Positions 1 through 10,457 are shown, counted from the first letter of the stretch. The stretch is 64,000 nt of DNA from Congeria kusceri (GCA_027627225.1 CM051036.1:39262426-39326425); one strand, 5' to 3'. Notes: a model not told the origin generated them from the sequence alone. Made by a program: numbers and translations.

Positions 1-189
1 TTCTTGATTGATACAGGTCCGTTTCGATTGGACAAATTTTGATGGTCATTCATAAAGATTATTTTCATGATATATCAGTGTAATGTATAACTGATAAAAT
101 ATTCGTGTTAACTAAATATGTGTTGTTTCTAATACAATAACAAATAGTTTGTTATTAGAGATAAATAGCTTGAAGAATGTTACAATAAT

Positions 190-1120
190 CATAGTTACGT
201 ACCAGTTGGTTACTAAACAAATAGCTTACAATATGGTAACTACGAACACATAGGTTATTTGAACCTCAAGATGGTTACTACAAAAAGTATCTACAAGATG
301 CTACTAACTGGCTATACGATGGTTACTTAAAACATATAGGTTATTATAACTTCTAGATGGTTACAACAAACATAAAGGCTATTATAACTTCAATATGGCT
401 ACTACAAACAAATAACTAAATGATGTTTACTATTAACGCATGGGCTATTTTAGCTTTAATATGGTTTCTACTTGCATACATGTAGCTACTACCAAGTTGT
501 CGGTTATTATAACTACAAAATGGTTACGACAAACAAATCGATAAAACAGGATCACTGCAAACTAATACCTACAAGATGGTTACTTCAAACTAATAAACTA
601 TTACATGTATAGCGTGTAGATGCAAACTGCAAACATATAGGTTAATAAAAAGTCAAAATGGCTACCACACACACATAGCTACAAAATGGTTACTACCTAA
701 AAATTGCCACAAGATGGTTACAAGCTACAAAATGGTTACTTCCTAAAAATTGCCACAAGATGGTTACAAGCTACAAAATCGTTACTACCTAAACATTGCC
801 AAATGATGGTTACCTCCAAACGGCATGTTTAATGGCGACTAAAGATTGATAACTTCAAAATGGTTACCACACACACACAGCTACAAGATGGTTACAAACC
901 ACAAAATCGTTACTACCTAAACATTGCCAAAAGATGGTTACCTCCAAACGGTATGTTTAATGGCGACTAAAGATTGATAACTTGAAAATGATTACCACAC
1001 ACACATAGCTAAAAATGGTCACTACCTAAAAATTACCAGAAGGTGGTTACCTCTCTTTCATTGGCTCCAAACGGTATGTTTAACGTGCCCATGGCTCGTA
1101 TAATGGCGACTAAAGATTGT
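190..1120. repeat. Degenerate tandem repeat, core ACAAGATGGTTACTACAAAC
   Basis: The core word (aagatggttac or aaaatggttac, followed by tac-aaac and variants) recurs every 30-45 bases with substitutions and small indels. From about 640 to 1075 a larger unit is visible. The string cctccaaacgg, then atgtttaatggcgact, begins at 813 and again at 941 (128 bases), with a third diverged copy near 1065. No coding potential is seen. This is probably an old minisatellite or the tandem core of a mobile element. Confidence 0.75.
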
Positions 1121-1562
1121 ATAGTGTTACTGTAGACCACAGGCTTGAACTGTTTGTTGTCCTCGGACGTGAAGCCACCCTCGTGAATGATTCTGAAAAG
1201 AAAACAATCGTGAATTAGTTTAAAGTGACTTAATGTTATCCTTATGTGAACTTAATTTTACATTTAAAAAATATTTGAAACAGGTGAATATGCAAGTTTT
1301 ATAACGCATAATTAATTTTAATTGGTTTACATGATTAATAGTAAAATGTCAATCAATAGATACTATTTACGAGTAAAACAGCGAATAGGTCATAATACAG
1401 AACGCCCCAATTAAGACGTTCTAGTAATGTGGTGTTGTTTTGATGGAGAAATGACAGAAAACCTTGAAAATAAATACAAGCTGTTCTAAAAGAATGTAAA
1501 TAGAATACCTTTACGAGTTTTGAAAGTCAAAAGCAATATGTTTATTCTATAAACATACATAT
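1121..1562. other. No gene or repeat recognised
   Basis: AT-rich sequence with short open frames only. I see no motif, TIR or RNA-like fold. Confidence 0.5.
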
Positions 1563-1760
1563 GACAATTAAACCCATTTATTTTAGCTTTCTTTTATTCA
1601 AAACCTTAAGCTTATAGAGACACGTTCGAAATCGTTTCATGGGTAAAACGAAGTCTTTGAGAAATATTGAAAGGACGCTCCCTGAGCAGGGTTCGAACTC
1701 ACAACCAATGTGGGCAGCATATCACTACCCCACTGCGACCTCCACCAGCATATTTACTAC
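1563..1760 (-). mobile_element. tRNA-headed SINE-like copy, degenerate
   Basis: Read on the minus strand, a tRNA-like stretch has a B-box GAGTTCGAACC near 1690-1703 and an A-box-like GCAGTGGGGTAGTG about 45 bases upstream. A tail follows containing the complement of cccatttattttagct. The same tail recurs at 18455-18595, which shows it is dispersed. The tRNA part cannot form clean stems, so this is a SINE relic and not a tRNA gene. Confidence 0.45.
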
Positions 1761-1793
1761 CATATCATACTGTGATATGGTTCATACTGTATA

Positions 1794-3511
1794 TGAGGCG
1801 TGTCGTGGGCTTAATGTATGTGCGTAAAGTGTCGTACCGGATTAGCCTGTGAAGTCCGCACAGGCTATTCTAGGACGGCATTTTCTGCTTTTATGGTAGT
1901 TTCAGTTTCAATGAAGTTTCTTCTAAACATAAAGGTTACAATATACTAATTCTAATCCTTATGTAATTTAATGTAAAAGCGATAACTTTGACCAAAAATA
2001 AATGCAACATTTTGCACATAGGGACCCTCATAACCATACCTTTTCTTAAAGAGCATTCTAAGCTGAATTGATTTAAGCAATACAAAGGGTATGTCATGTG
2101 TTATGTAAGAAAGAACTTGACACTAAACAAAGTTGACTGTTTTATAAACATCTTTTTAGCGGCTACTTTCTAGTCGAATGTAACCCTCATCAGCGCAAGT
2201 GTCATACTGTAGTCTCCAATCTTAAAACATATCAGCGATTTATTTTTGCATACCAATGCTTACCCTACCAACATCTCCAAAAAAGAATATCAAAGCAAGT
2301 GTTTAAACCTAAAAACATGTCCTCGAGTTAAACTAGTTGATTTATTTAGACAGTACAACCCTACATCACTTATTTATTTAGTGTATTGTGACCTATAAGA
2401 CAACTAAAAGTTTTGATATCGCGAAACAAAACAACAATTCTACATCATTATTAACATATTTTCTAATGTGCACGCAAAATTTCAGACCGATCCACAAAGT
2501 AGAAATGCTTGAAAACGCATTTGAGAATGACGCCTGATAAGCAATCTGGCTTGTGTTGTTTTCAGTGCGTTGATTATACGGGGTGCCTGAGTCAAATTGT
2601 GTACTTAATTCATAGAAATCAGTCAAAATACTAGCATATGTTTACATACTTTAATGCAATAGAGATAAAAATTGAATAAAACGTGTTCATTTTTGGTTTT
2701 AGCATGATTTAGTTTGCTGCAAGATGCACATGACGGGTTTCCGTACTGTTTTTCTTTTTTATTTTTACTTGAAAAAGCGGTTTTCGCGGTAAAAATCGTG
2801 ATGCATATTAAAATCATGATATTTATCGCATGTTTTTCCATGAAACTTATTACAGCCAATAAAACCACACAGTAACATGGTGATTTTATGTACACATTGC
2901 CCCTTTAGTGCCGCTCCCTGTTTTGTGTTTATGTTACAATATACTAATTCCAATCCTTATGTAATTTAATGTAAAAGCGATAACTTTGACCAAAAATAAA
3001 TGCAACATTTTGCACATAAGGACCCTCGTAACCATATATTTTCTTAAAGAGCATTCTAAGCTGAATTGTTTTAAACAATAAAAAGGGTATGTCATGTGTT
3101 ATTTAAGAAAGAACTCGACACTAAGCAAAGTTGACTGTTATATAAACATCTTTTTAGCGGCTACTTTCTAGTTGAATGTAACCCGCCTCAGCTCAAGTGT
3201 CATACTGTAGTCTCCAATCTTAAAACGTATCAGTGATTTATTTGTGCATACCAATGCTTACTCTACCAACATCTCCAAAAAAGAATATCAAAGCAAGTGT
3301 CTAAACCTAACAACATGTCTTCGAGTTAAACTTGTTGATTTATTTAGAGAGTACAGCCCTACATCACTTATTTATTTAGTGTATTGTGACCTATAAATCT
3401 ACCGTAGGCGGAAAGTGCCGTCCTGGATTAGCCTGTGCGGACTGCACAGGCTAATCCGGGACGAAACTTCTCGCACATGCACTAAGCCCTGTTTTTCCAC
3501 GACACGCCTCA
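1794..3511 (-). mobile_element. Palindromic GC-rich MITE split by a later insertion
   Basis: Bases 1794-1933 carry the terminal TGAGGCGTGTCGTGGG, the inner palindrome around GGATTAGCCTGTG and the element core in reverse orientation. Bases 3393-3511 carry the rest of the core (GTAGGCGGAAAGTG), the second palindrome and the inverted end CACGACACGCCTCA. Joined, the halves match the layout of the full copy at 21118-21358 in reverse. The 1459-bp block at 1934-3392 interrupts the core. The element encodes nothing. Confidence 0.8.
1934..3392. mobile_element. LTR-like mini-element (TRIM-like) with 461-bp direct repeats
   Basis: Bases 1934-2394 and 2932-3392 are direct repeats of equal length with only scattered substitutions; both read (g/t)gttacaatatactaatt at the start and gtattgtgacct at the end. 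They flank about 537 bp of non-coding interior. The block is bounded by ATAAA at 1929-1933 and 3393-3397, as expected of a 5-bp target duplication. The repeat ends are not the canonical TG...CA, and no clear primer-binding site or polypurine tract is visible, so LTR identity is inferred. Minus-strand frames at 2393-2953 resemble no known protein. Confidence 0.6.
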
Positions 3512-4119
3512 TATATATTTCGACCAGAATGTGTGCATGAAGCTGCTGAAACGGAGGGGGTGGGGTATACAACATTTCTTTCTCACTAGCTATATATAAA
3601 TACGGGATGTTGAAAGATCTAGGATTTTCACTTCGGAGTGCTGCAGAACATCAGGTGAACAATCATTCTTTCTGATCAGATACTGTTTTGAGAATGGAAA
3701 TGACAAATAATGAGACATTCTTAAACCGTTTAACACTGTCAGTTCGAAATAAGCATGTTTAACAAAAATGAAGATAAAACGGGAGCCAAATGCGGATTCT
3801 GATATCGATTTGTCCCATATATCGTTCTACGTTTGACAATCAAAAATAATGGGTCCCAAAAATTTGGTTTACATTTTAGCAACATCGATGGTCAGTGAAA
3901 CTAATGGAGCATAGGGCAACATGTATACATTTTGAAATGAAAAGCTACTGCGACAAGACTACCATAAAACTATATTAAAATACAAGTAGAGAAATGACAG
4001 AACAACATATACAGAACCGAAATCTACAACATATTGTTACATTCTTTTCCATTTTCTAGCTCTCTTTCTCATCCTTTCTCACATTCTGTATTTTGTAGTA
4101 TTTCCAATAAATACAGGAC
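3512..4119. other. No gene or repeat recognised
   Basis: AT-rich non-coding sequence between the palindromic MITE and the terminal region of the older Penelope-like element. Nothing specific is seen. Confidence 0.5.
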
Positions 4120-4289
4120 GTTTATTAATAACAAACTACAATGAAGCCATTTTCATTTTTTATTTTGCAACTTTCGTCAAGCTCATCAGGGCATATCACA
4201 CATAAATAATAACGTCAAAATTGTCAAAGTAACGACGTCAATTAACAACGTCATTTCTGTTATGACGTAAAATGTCACAAATATTATAA
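4120..4289 (-). repeat. Displaced 3' terminal region of the older Penelope-like element
   Basis: On the minus strand this reads through several gacgt-type words, then ATATGCCCTGATGAGCT (complement of 4180-4196), then GACGAAAG. The same 17 bases occur in plus orientation at 9630-9646, so they are inverted terminal copies. The stretch ends at acaaatattataa (4277-4289), repeated at 7701-7713 where the older element resumes. CTGATGA followed by GAAA is reminiscent of the hammerhead ribozymes known from Penelope-like element ends, but stem II is poor here. Confidence 0.55.
4277..4289. repeat. 13-bp target-site duplication, left copy
   Basis: acaaatattataa is identical to 7701-7713. It brackets the younger Penelope-like insertion. 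Confidence 0.8.
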
Positions 4290-5042
4290 TAAAAACTTTA
4301 CACTCTCTTTGTCAGATAACCGTAATAGATCCCAGTATTTGTGTATAATATCAGCAATATTAGGCAGTGATGTGTTAAAACATACAGTAAATGGTATCAC
4401 AGAATTAGTGCTTTTCTGCGTAACACGCAGTGCGCTATCCTGCGACATATTTTTCACTTTTGTAAATCCATCTGCTATAACATTTTTAGGATAATTTCTA
4501 TTTTCGAAATATTGTTGTAGATTAGCTAAAGACTGATTAAATACACCATCATCGGAGATAATACGTCTGTAGCGTTTAGCCTGACTATATGGTATACCCC
4601 GTTTACAAGACATGGGGTGAGATGATGTAAAATCTAAGTATAAATGCATATTAGTAGGTTTACAAAAAACATCTGTTATAACAGTTTCATATTCACTTTT
4701 AGATACAGATACATCGAGGAAAAAAGCAGACTTTTGAGATATACAATATGTAAATTTTATAGTAGGATGAAATTTATTTATAGCATCTATAAAAGTCTTA
4801 AGGTCTTCTAAAGAACTATTCCATATCATAAAAATGTCATCTAAAAATCTAAGCCAAATATCGGGTTTTAGAGGTACATTACTAAGAAAATCTTCTTCTA
4901 ATTTTCCCATAAAAAGTGAGGCATAAGAGGGCGCCATAGGGCTACCCATGGCTGTACCCATAGTTTGTAAATAACTCTCATTGTTAAAATCAAAGCAGTT
5001 ATTTTCAAGAATAACTTTAAGTAATTTGCTAATGTCTTCAGC
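4284..5042 (-). pseudogene. Inverted partial copy of Penelope-like RT
   Basis: This minus-strand frame encodes the RT from AEDISKLLK to DKESVK, including the motif-B stretch GTAMGSPMAPSYASLF and the catalytic FLDD. It matches the plus-strand copy residue for residue. It begins at the head-to-head junction 5042/5043 and stops four codons after the match is lost at about 4295. The frame appears to continue a few tens of codons upstream of the junction, but that part is the antisense of the plus copy's N-terminus and is not real coding. Lacking the N-terminal part, the fingers and the endonuclease, it is a by-product of insertion and not a gene. Confidence 0.85.
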
Positions 5043-7382
5043 ATCAAACCAAAAGCGCGTCGTTTTACCAGATTCAAAAACAGACTGGAATACAAAAGGT
5101 TTCAGAAGCGAAAGAAGCAAATTCAGCAGGGTAAGGAAACAGTTCTAAACTTATCAGACCGTAACTTAACAGATACTGAATACATTTTACTTGGAAAGGG
5201 ATTAGGATTCTGTCCCCGTATCAAATCACATGATAAAGTAAAATTAGCTGAAGAAGTGTTTCTTTACACAAGAAGATTACGTTTAAAGGAATATTTTGCA
5301 GACTTGTATACAAATGACCAAAATGGAACATCTAAAAATGATGAATATAAACACTTACCATTCTTTAACAAGACATCATCTCAGTTTACACCTCCTAGCG
5401 GAAGGGACATTTATCTTGACTTTTATATAGAAGCTGTTTCTAATGAAATTCTTCATCATGTTAATGAGAAACGTTTTCGCCCTAATATTTCTAACGAAGA
5501 AATATACGCTCTGAACAGTTTATCTCGTGATGATAACATTGTTATTAAAAAAGCGGACAAGTCTAATACTATTGTAGTGATGAATAAAAATAAATACATC
5601 GAAGAAGTAACCCGTCAATTAAATGACGAACGTTTCTATATGAAAGTGAACAAAAACCAGCACCAGACAACAAAAGAAAATATTGAAAACTGTATTGAAG
5701 AAATAAAGCACCACAACCCCGGTATCGATAAGCAGTTTGATTTGTTTCCCACAGATATTCGGATACCTCAATTTTACATATTACCGAAGACTCACAAGCC
5801 ATTAGATGTCAGTCTTCCTCTTGGATACCCCGGTCGGCCCATCGTATCTGCGTTTAATTCCAGCTCGGAAAATATCTCCAAGTTCTTAGACTTTGTATTA
5901 AATCCAGTTATGCAGACTTTACCATCATACGTTAAAGATACCACAGACTTTATTAACAAGATTAAGAACATTCATTTAAAAAAAGACTCTTACTTAGTAA
6001 CTCTGGATGTGTCATCATTATACACTAATATTCCACACAGTGAGGGAATAGAAGCTTGTTCATATTTTCTTAGAAAATATAATGTTAACAATAATATTAA
6101 CGCTGAAGACATTAGCAAATTACTTAAAGTTATTCTTGAAAATAACTGCTTTGATTTTAACAATGAGAGTTATTTACAAACTATGGGTACAGCCATGGGT
6201 AGCCCTATGGCGCCCTCTTATGCCTCACTTTTTATGGGAAAATTAGAAGAAGATTTTCTTAGTAATGTACCTCTAAAACCCGATATTTGGCTTAGATTTT
6301 TAGATGACATTTTTATGATATGGAATAGTTCTTTAGAAGACCTTAAGACTTTTATAGATGCTATAAATAAATTTCATCCTACTATAAAATTTACATATTG
6401 TATATCTCAAAAGTCTGCTTTTTTCCTCGATGTATCTGTATCTAAAAGTGAATATGAAACTGTTATAACAGATGTTTTTTGTAAACCTACTAATATGCAT
6501 TTATACTTAGATTTTACATCATCTCACCCCATGTCTTGTAAACGGGGTATACCATATAGTCAGGCTAAACGCTACAGACGTATTATCTCCGATGATGGTG
6601 TATTTAATCAGTCTTTAGCTAATCTACAACAATATTTCGAAAATAGAAATTATCCTAAAAATGTTATAGCAGATGGATTTACAAAAGTGAAAAATATGTC
6701 GCAGGATAGCGCACTGCGTGTTACGCAGAAAAGCACTAATTCTGTGATACCATTTACTGTATGTTTTAACACATCACTGCCTAATATTGCTGATATTATA
6801 CACAAATACTGGGATCTATTACGGTTATCTGACAAAGAGAGTGTAAAGTCTTTACATTCTTTTAAGCCTATTTTGGCCTATAAACGACCTAAGAATATAC
6901 AAAACAGTCTTGTTAGATGTTCAGTGTATAACAGTACTAAACTACATTCATCGGGTAAATGTAAACGACCACGATGTACGCATTGTAATAATATCAATGT
7001 ATGTTCTCAATTCAATAGTAGCGTTACTGGTTTAACATATGATTTGCACAATGATGTAGATTGTACCTCACGTGATGTTATATATCTTATTACATGTAAA
7101 AAATGTAATAAACAGTATGTCGGACAAACCAATCAAAGTGTTTCCCGTAGAATGAATAACCATAGATTTGATATAAGAAACTGTTCAATAAATCCTGTAT
7201 CACATGTTGCAACCCATTTTGGGTCTCTAAACAATAATTGTACATTGTCAGATTTCTCTTTTGTTCCAATAGATGTTGTTCATAATAATCTAGACCGTTT
7301 ATGTAAAGAAACGTTTTGGATACATAAATTAAACACTATGCTTCCTAACGGTCTTAATAACAAAGTGCTGTACGATATATAA
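5043..7382 (+). CDS. Penelope-like element polyprotein: reverse transcriptase plus GIY-YIG endonuclease
   Basis: The product copies element RNA into DNA by target-primed reverse transcription. The first listed start (5256) is a GTG inside a longer open frame. Upstream codons read LNLSDRNLTDTEYILLGKGL, the usual N-terminal block of these elements, and stay open to the head-to-head junction at 5043, so the true 5' end is missing and about 780 codons remain. Counted from 5256: IVIKKADKSNTIVVM near residue 95, RT motif A LDVSSLYTNIP (Asp 251), motif B TAMGSPMAPSYA, motif C FLDD (first Asp 350), a Cys-rich stretch CKRPRCTHC, GIY-YIG as VIYLI (about 608) and YVGQT (621), Arg-rich SRRMNNHR, and a late Glu in CKETFWIHKLN before LPNGLN. 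No stop interrupts it. Confidence in the family is very high; activity is inferred. Confidence 0.93.
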   Translation: MKPKARRFTRFKNRLEYKRFQKRKKQIQQGKETVLNLSDRNLTDTEYILLGKGLGFCPRIKSHDKVKLAEEVFLYTRRLRLKEYFADLYTNDQNGTSKNDEYKHLPFFNKTSSQFTPPSGRDIYLDFYIEAVSNEILHHVNEKRFRPNISNEEIYALNSLSRDDNIVIKKADKSNTIVVMNKNKYIEEVTRQLNDERFYMKVNKNQHQTTKENIENCIEEIKHHNPGIDKQFDLFPTDIRIPQFYILPKTHKPLDVSLPLGYPGRPIVSAFNSSSENISKFLDFVLNPVMQTLPSYVKDTTDFINKIKNIHLKKDSYLVTLDVSSLYTNIPHSEGIEACSYFLRKYNVNNNINAEDISKLLKVILENNCFDFNNESYLQTMGTAMGSPMAPSYASLFMGKLEEDFLSNVPLKPDIWLRFLDDIFMIWNSSLEDLKTFIDAINKFHPTIKFTYCISQKSAFFLDVSVSKSEYETVITDVFCKPTNMHLYLDFTSSHPMSCKRGIPYSQAKRYRRIISDDGVFNQSLANLQQYFENRNYPKNVIADGFTKVKNMSQDSALRVTQKSTNSVIPFTVCFNTSLPNIADIIHKYWDLLRLSDKESVKSLHSFKPILAYKRPKNIQNSLVRCSVYNSTKLHSSGKCKRPRCTHCNNINVCSQFNSSVTGLTYDLHNDVDCTSRDVIYLITCKKCNKQYVGQTNQSVSRRMNNHRFDIRNCSINPVSHVATHFGSLNNNCTLSDFSFVPIDVVHNNLDRLCKETFWIHKLNTMLPNGLNNKVLYDI

Positions 7383-7700
7383 TACGTTCACATACTTGAC
7401 ATATATTCGATGTTTGCCTATTACTATGTTTTTTATTATATTATAATTAATAGGCTGATGAATCAACTCTGATCCATCATTTTATACTATCATGATTATG
7501 TGTTCTATATATGTCAGCATAATGCTATTTTACAGGTCATCATTTTTCCGCCAAACGACGTAACGTCACTGTATGACGTCGACGTCACTTCCTTTGTTTA
7601 TATTTATTATTTTATTACTACTGATGAAGGCATCATGCCGAAACGTTTAGTGTATTAAAATTAAATAAACAAACGTGTTTGTGCGATAATTATTATTATT
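7383..7700 (+). promoter_or_regulatory. 3' untranslated region of the young Penelope-like element
   Basis: Non-coding, with repeated gacgtc words around 7555-7590, then an A/T-rich stretch and the CTGATGA...GAAAC motif. The sequence ends in (att)n just before the duplicated target. Confidence 0.6.
7621..7655 (+). ncRNA. Hammerhead-ribozyme-like motif
   Basis: CTGATGA (7621) is followed by ggca/tca/tgcc, which can form a 4-bp stem II with a short loop, then GAAAC (7640-7644). An AC...GT pair of bases could make a minimal stem III, with A/T-rich flanks able to pair as stem I. Hammerheads with very short stem III are known in Penelope-like elements. The extra A between CTGATGA and stem II, and the weak stem III, make self-cleavage uncertain. 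Confidence 0.4.
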
Positions 7701-7713
7701 ACAAATATTATAA
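7701..7713. repeat. 13-bp target-site duplication, right copy
   Basis: acaaatattataa, identical to 4277-4289. It overlaps the stop codon of the older element's minus-strand frame. Confidence 0.8.
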
Positions 7714-9580
7714 GAAATTTAACAACGGTTTAAATAAATCAATGAATTGTTGTTCTTTAGCTAACCTAGCGGAAACAGCGTCCGAATATAGCTTATAAAA
7801 AGGAAATATTTTAAATTTTGGTTCTAATTTTGAGCATTCATCAAGATGTTTGCTTAAAGGCATTTGTCTTGTTGAGGGGTCCCGTATTTGTTGTTCATGT
7901 ATAGTACGCCGATTACGTAATTTATCACCTGTCTGTCCAATGTAATATGTTTTTACAACCACTAAACACTACAACATAAATAACATTTTTTACTTCACAT
8001 GACATGTCTGTTTTTATTTTAAATATTTTGCCATTAAAGTCAAAAGTATTTCCTTCTATAATGTAACTACACAGGCAGCATCTCGGATCATTACACTTTG
8101 TAACAGTAGGTTCTTTTGTAGTAAAAGTGGATTTGGTAAGTAATTTTTTAAAATTTGACGGTTGTCGTTTACTCTTTATTATTTTTATATTTTGTATAAT
8201 ATTATTCATACCTGGATCCGTTTTTTAAATGTCAATGTTATTTTTTAGTATGCCAAATACTTCTTTATTTTGAGGATTGTGAGTAGAAATGAATGGAATT
8301 ATATTATTATTTTCCTTAGGTGTCTATGCCAGTAACTTATCACGTGAAATAGAAAGAGCTTTTTGGATACCTTGCATTACGACAGTTTTTGGGTATTGTC
8401 TTTGTACAAGTGATATTTGAAGATCTGATAGTCGCTTCAGTTTAAGCTCATGACTGGAGACAATGGTACACATTCTTTTAGCAAGTGTATACGGAATATT
8501 TATTTGAGTGTGTTTATTATGGCATGAAGTAAAGTTCAGATATTGTTTTGAATCAGTACTTTTGTAGTAAATGACCGTGATAACGTATGTTTGGCTTTTA
8601 ATAACTAATATATCAAGAAATGGCAACTTATAGCTGCTTATTTGCATTGTAAATTTAATATCAGGGTGTAAATTATTAAGAATACTATAAAAATAGTGAA
8701 GTTCATTTGTATTAATTTATCCAAAACATGAAGCAATCATCTAAATATCTTTTCCAGCTTGTTTTTACAACTGAATGAAAATCATATTTTATTTTAATTT
8801 CATTATATAGATTTGCTCCAAATATCCCATCACTAAATTTGCATATGTAGGGGCTACTTTAGTCCCCATGGCTGTCCCTTTTATTTGATTATAAAACCTA
8901 TCGTTGAAACAAAGTTATTGTTTTCTAGAATTATTTTAAGACCCTCCTTTATAAATTGTTTTGAAAAGCGTGGGTTAATTAAATCGGGATATTTTGAAAG
9001 CCAATAATCCATCGCCTCTGAACCTAAAGTGTGTGGTATGTTTGAATATAAATTTACAACATCAAAAGATGTCAAGATAGTATCTTCTGGGACTTGTTTA
9101 GGTAACTGTTTCTAAAAATGTATGTTATTTTTAATGTTACTATCTATATACTGAACAAAAGGTTTGAGAAGAATATCTAACAAATTGCTGAATCGGTAAG
9201 TTTCACAAATCGGACCAGCAACAATAGGTCGGAAAGTTAACTCCTCCGGATCTAAAAGCTCAATGTATTCTGAATTGGAATGTTTAATTTGTTCTTGAAT
9301 AAACTTACTTTTGTGTATTTTTGGAAGTCCATAGAATGAGCTTGTTTTCCATTCAAAATTCAAAAGATAATTTATTTCATCATTTGTTAACTGATAACTG
9401 CTTTTGAGTTATGTTCGTATTTTGGAGAATGTTGTTTGAGTGCCCTTATTCGGAATTTCCTTATAATAATTAATATCATGTAATATCTAAAGCATTTTTC
9501 TTATGTAAAAATTCGTGTTCATAACAACAATGCCACCACCTTTATCTGCCACTTTAATGATTATGCTTTTATCTTTAGAT
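7708..9580 (-). pseudogene. Older Penelope-like element, broken RT and GIY-YIG endonuclease
   Basis: Minus-strand pieces in order from 9580 down: SIIIKVADKGGGIVVM, FYGLPKIHKSK (about 9330), FRPIVAGP, LTSFDVVNLYSNIPHT (motif A, about 9070-9025), GTAMGTKVAPTYA (motif B, near 8870), RYLDDCFMFW (motif C, near 8740), LPFLDILV (about 8620), then an endonuclease ending YYIGQTGDKLRNR, MPLSKHLDECSK and FIDLFKPLLN (7962-7708). Stops and frameshifts separate the pieces. It differs strongly from the young copy, for example YLDD against FLDD, so it is a different family. Its 3' end was displaced to 4120-4276 by the younger insertion. Confidence 0.88.
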
Positions 9581-9615
9581 AAAAGCACAATCAATATCTA
9601 AAGATAAAAGCATAA
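9561..9615. repeat. 21-bp perfect inverted repeat at the 5' junction of the older element
   Basis: Bases 9561-9581 are the exact reverse complement of 9595-9615, with a 13-base spacer. The left arm is part of the older RT coding sequence (KSIIIK), so the right arm is a short inverted re-copy of the same sequence: a head-to-head junction like that of the young element, but shorter and older. Confidence 0.75.
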
Positions 9616-9700
9616 TAATAAAATGTGTAATATGCCCTGATGAGCTCGGCATATTTCAAATAAATGCAATATATATATATATAGTGTGTTTTTGTTTGAA
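9616..9700 (+). repeat. Inverted terminal copy of the older Penelope-like element
   Basis: It contains ATATGCCCTGATGAGCT (9630-9646), an exact inverted match to 4180-4196, and runs into an AT dinucleotide stretch at about 9671. It is the second terminal copy, in the opposite orientation. Confidence 0.55.
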
Positions 9701-10457
9701 TGTTGATTTTATTACAATTTTTTTCTTTTGCACTATCCCTATTTGTACACATATACCTATGCATCAATGTATATGTTTTGATTTATTTGTGCGTATGACT
9801 TCATGAATAAATAAATTTTCAATAAAAAAAAATGCTTTCTAAAACAAATACTTAAAAAAATCCTGTGATCCATGGTAGACAAACCTCTTAAGACTGCTGG
9901 AGAAAACTATCAGCTTCCTCTACATGATTTGGTTTTGGCAACGTATGTATACGTGACATGCCATCCATCATTTAATAATAACTGCAACACTCACTCAGGT
10001 ATCAAAAACGTGTCCATTAATAAGGCTAAGTCCAAAGTTTTATTAAAGTTAATAAGGGAAGTAATTTTAGACAAATGTAAACACTTCACAGTTTAGACAA
10101 GGTAATTACCACCTGAGAGCAATATTGGTGTAACGCTTTCTTCCACGTACAAACGCCAGGACAGTTTTGCACTTGCTGTACAATATATCCCGGAGACTGT
10201 TCGAGACGCTGTTGCCAGGCATTTGGCTTCTGCTCGCACAAATCATGGCCATCGATCAAAGCTGATTATTATTCGATGAATTATTATTCCGAACTGTGTA
10301 CCTGACTACGTTTAAACATTACATTTCGGTTGATTACCACCGCCGCAATATGCCCTTTACAAATACTCATTACAATTTGAAAATATTGAAAATAATACAA
10401 GGACAATTTTGGAAACCTAGTTAAACAAGGCTTTGATAGTATTGCAAGCAATACAGG
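9701..10457. other. No gene recognised
   Basis: AT-rich sequence. A 74-codon frame at 9872-10096 resembles nothing known to me and has no splice or promoter support. Confidence 0.5.

Larger units (their letters stand above)
4290..7700 (+). mobile_element. Young Penelope-like retroelement with head-to-head partial copy
   Basis: The composite is 3411 bp between 13-bp duplications. It consists of a 5'-truncated copy on the minus strand (4295-5042), a longer copy on the plus strand (5043-7382) and a plus-strand 3' region to 7700 with a hammerhead-like motif. The inverted arms (4295-5042 and about 6103-6850) give identical amino-acid sequence over roughly 247 residues, and every DNA stretch I compared is identical. 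Insertion with a partial inverted copy is known for Penelope-like elements. The intact frame and identical arms point to recent activity. Confidence 0.85.

Noticed and set aside
4309..4494. 61-codon plus frame, repeated at 6650-6835 on the minus strand
   Set aside because: Antisense shadow of the Penelope-like RT in both arms. Its duplication simply reflects the inverted repeat.
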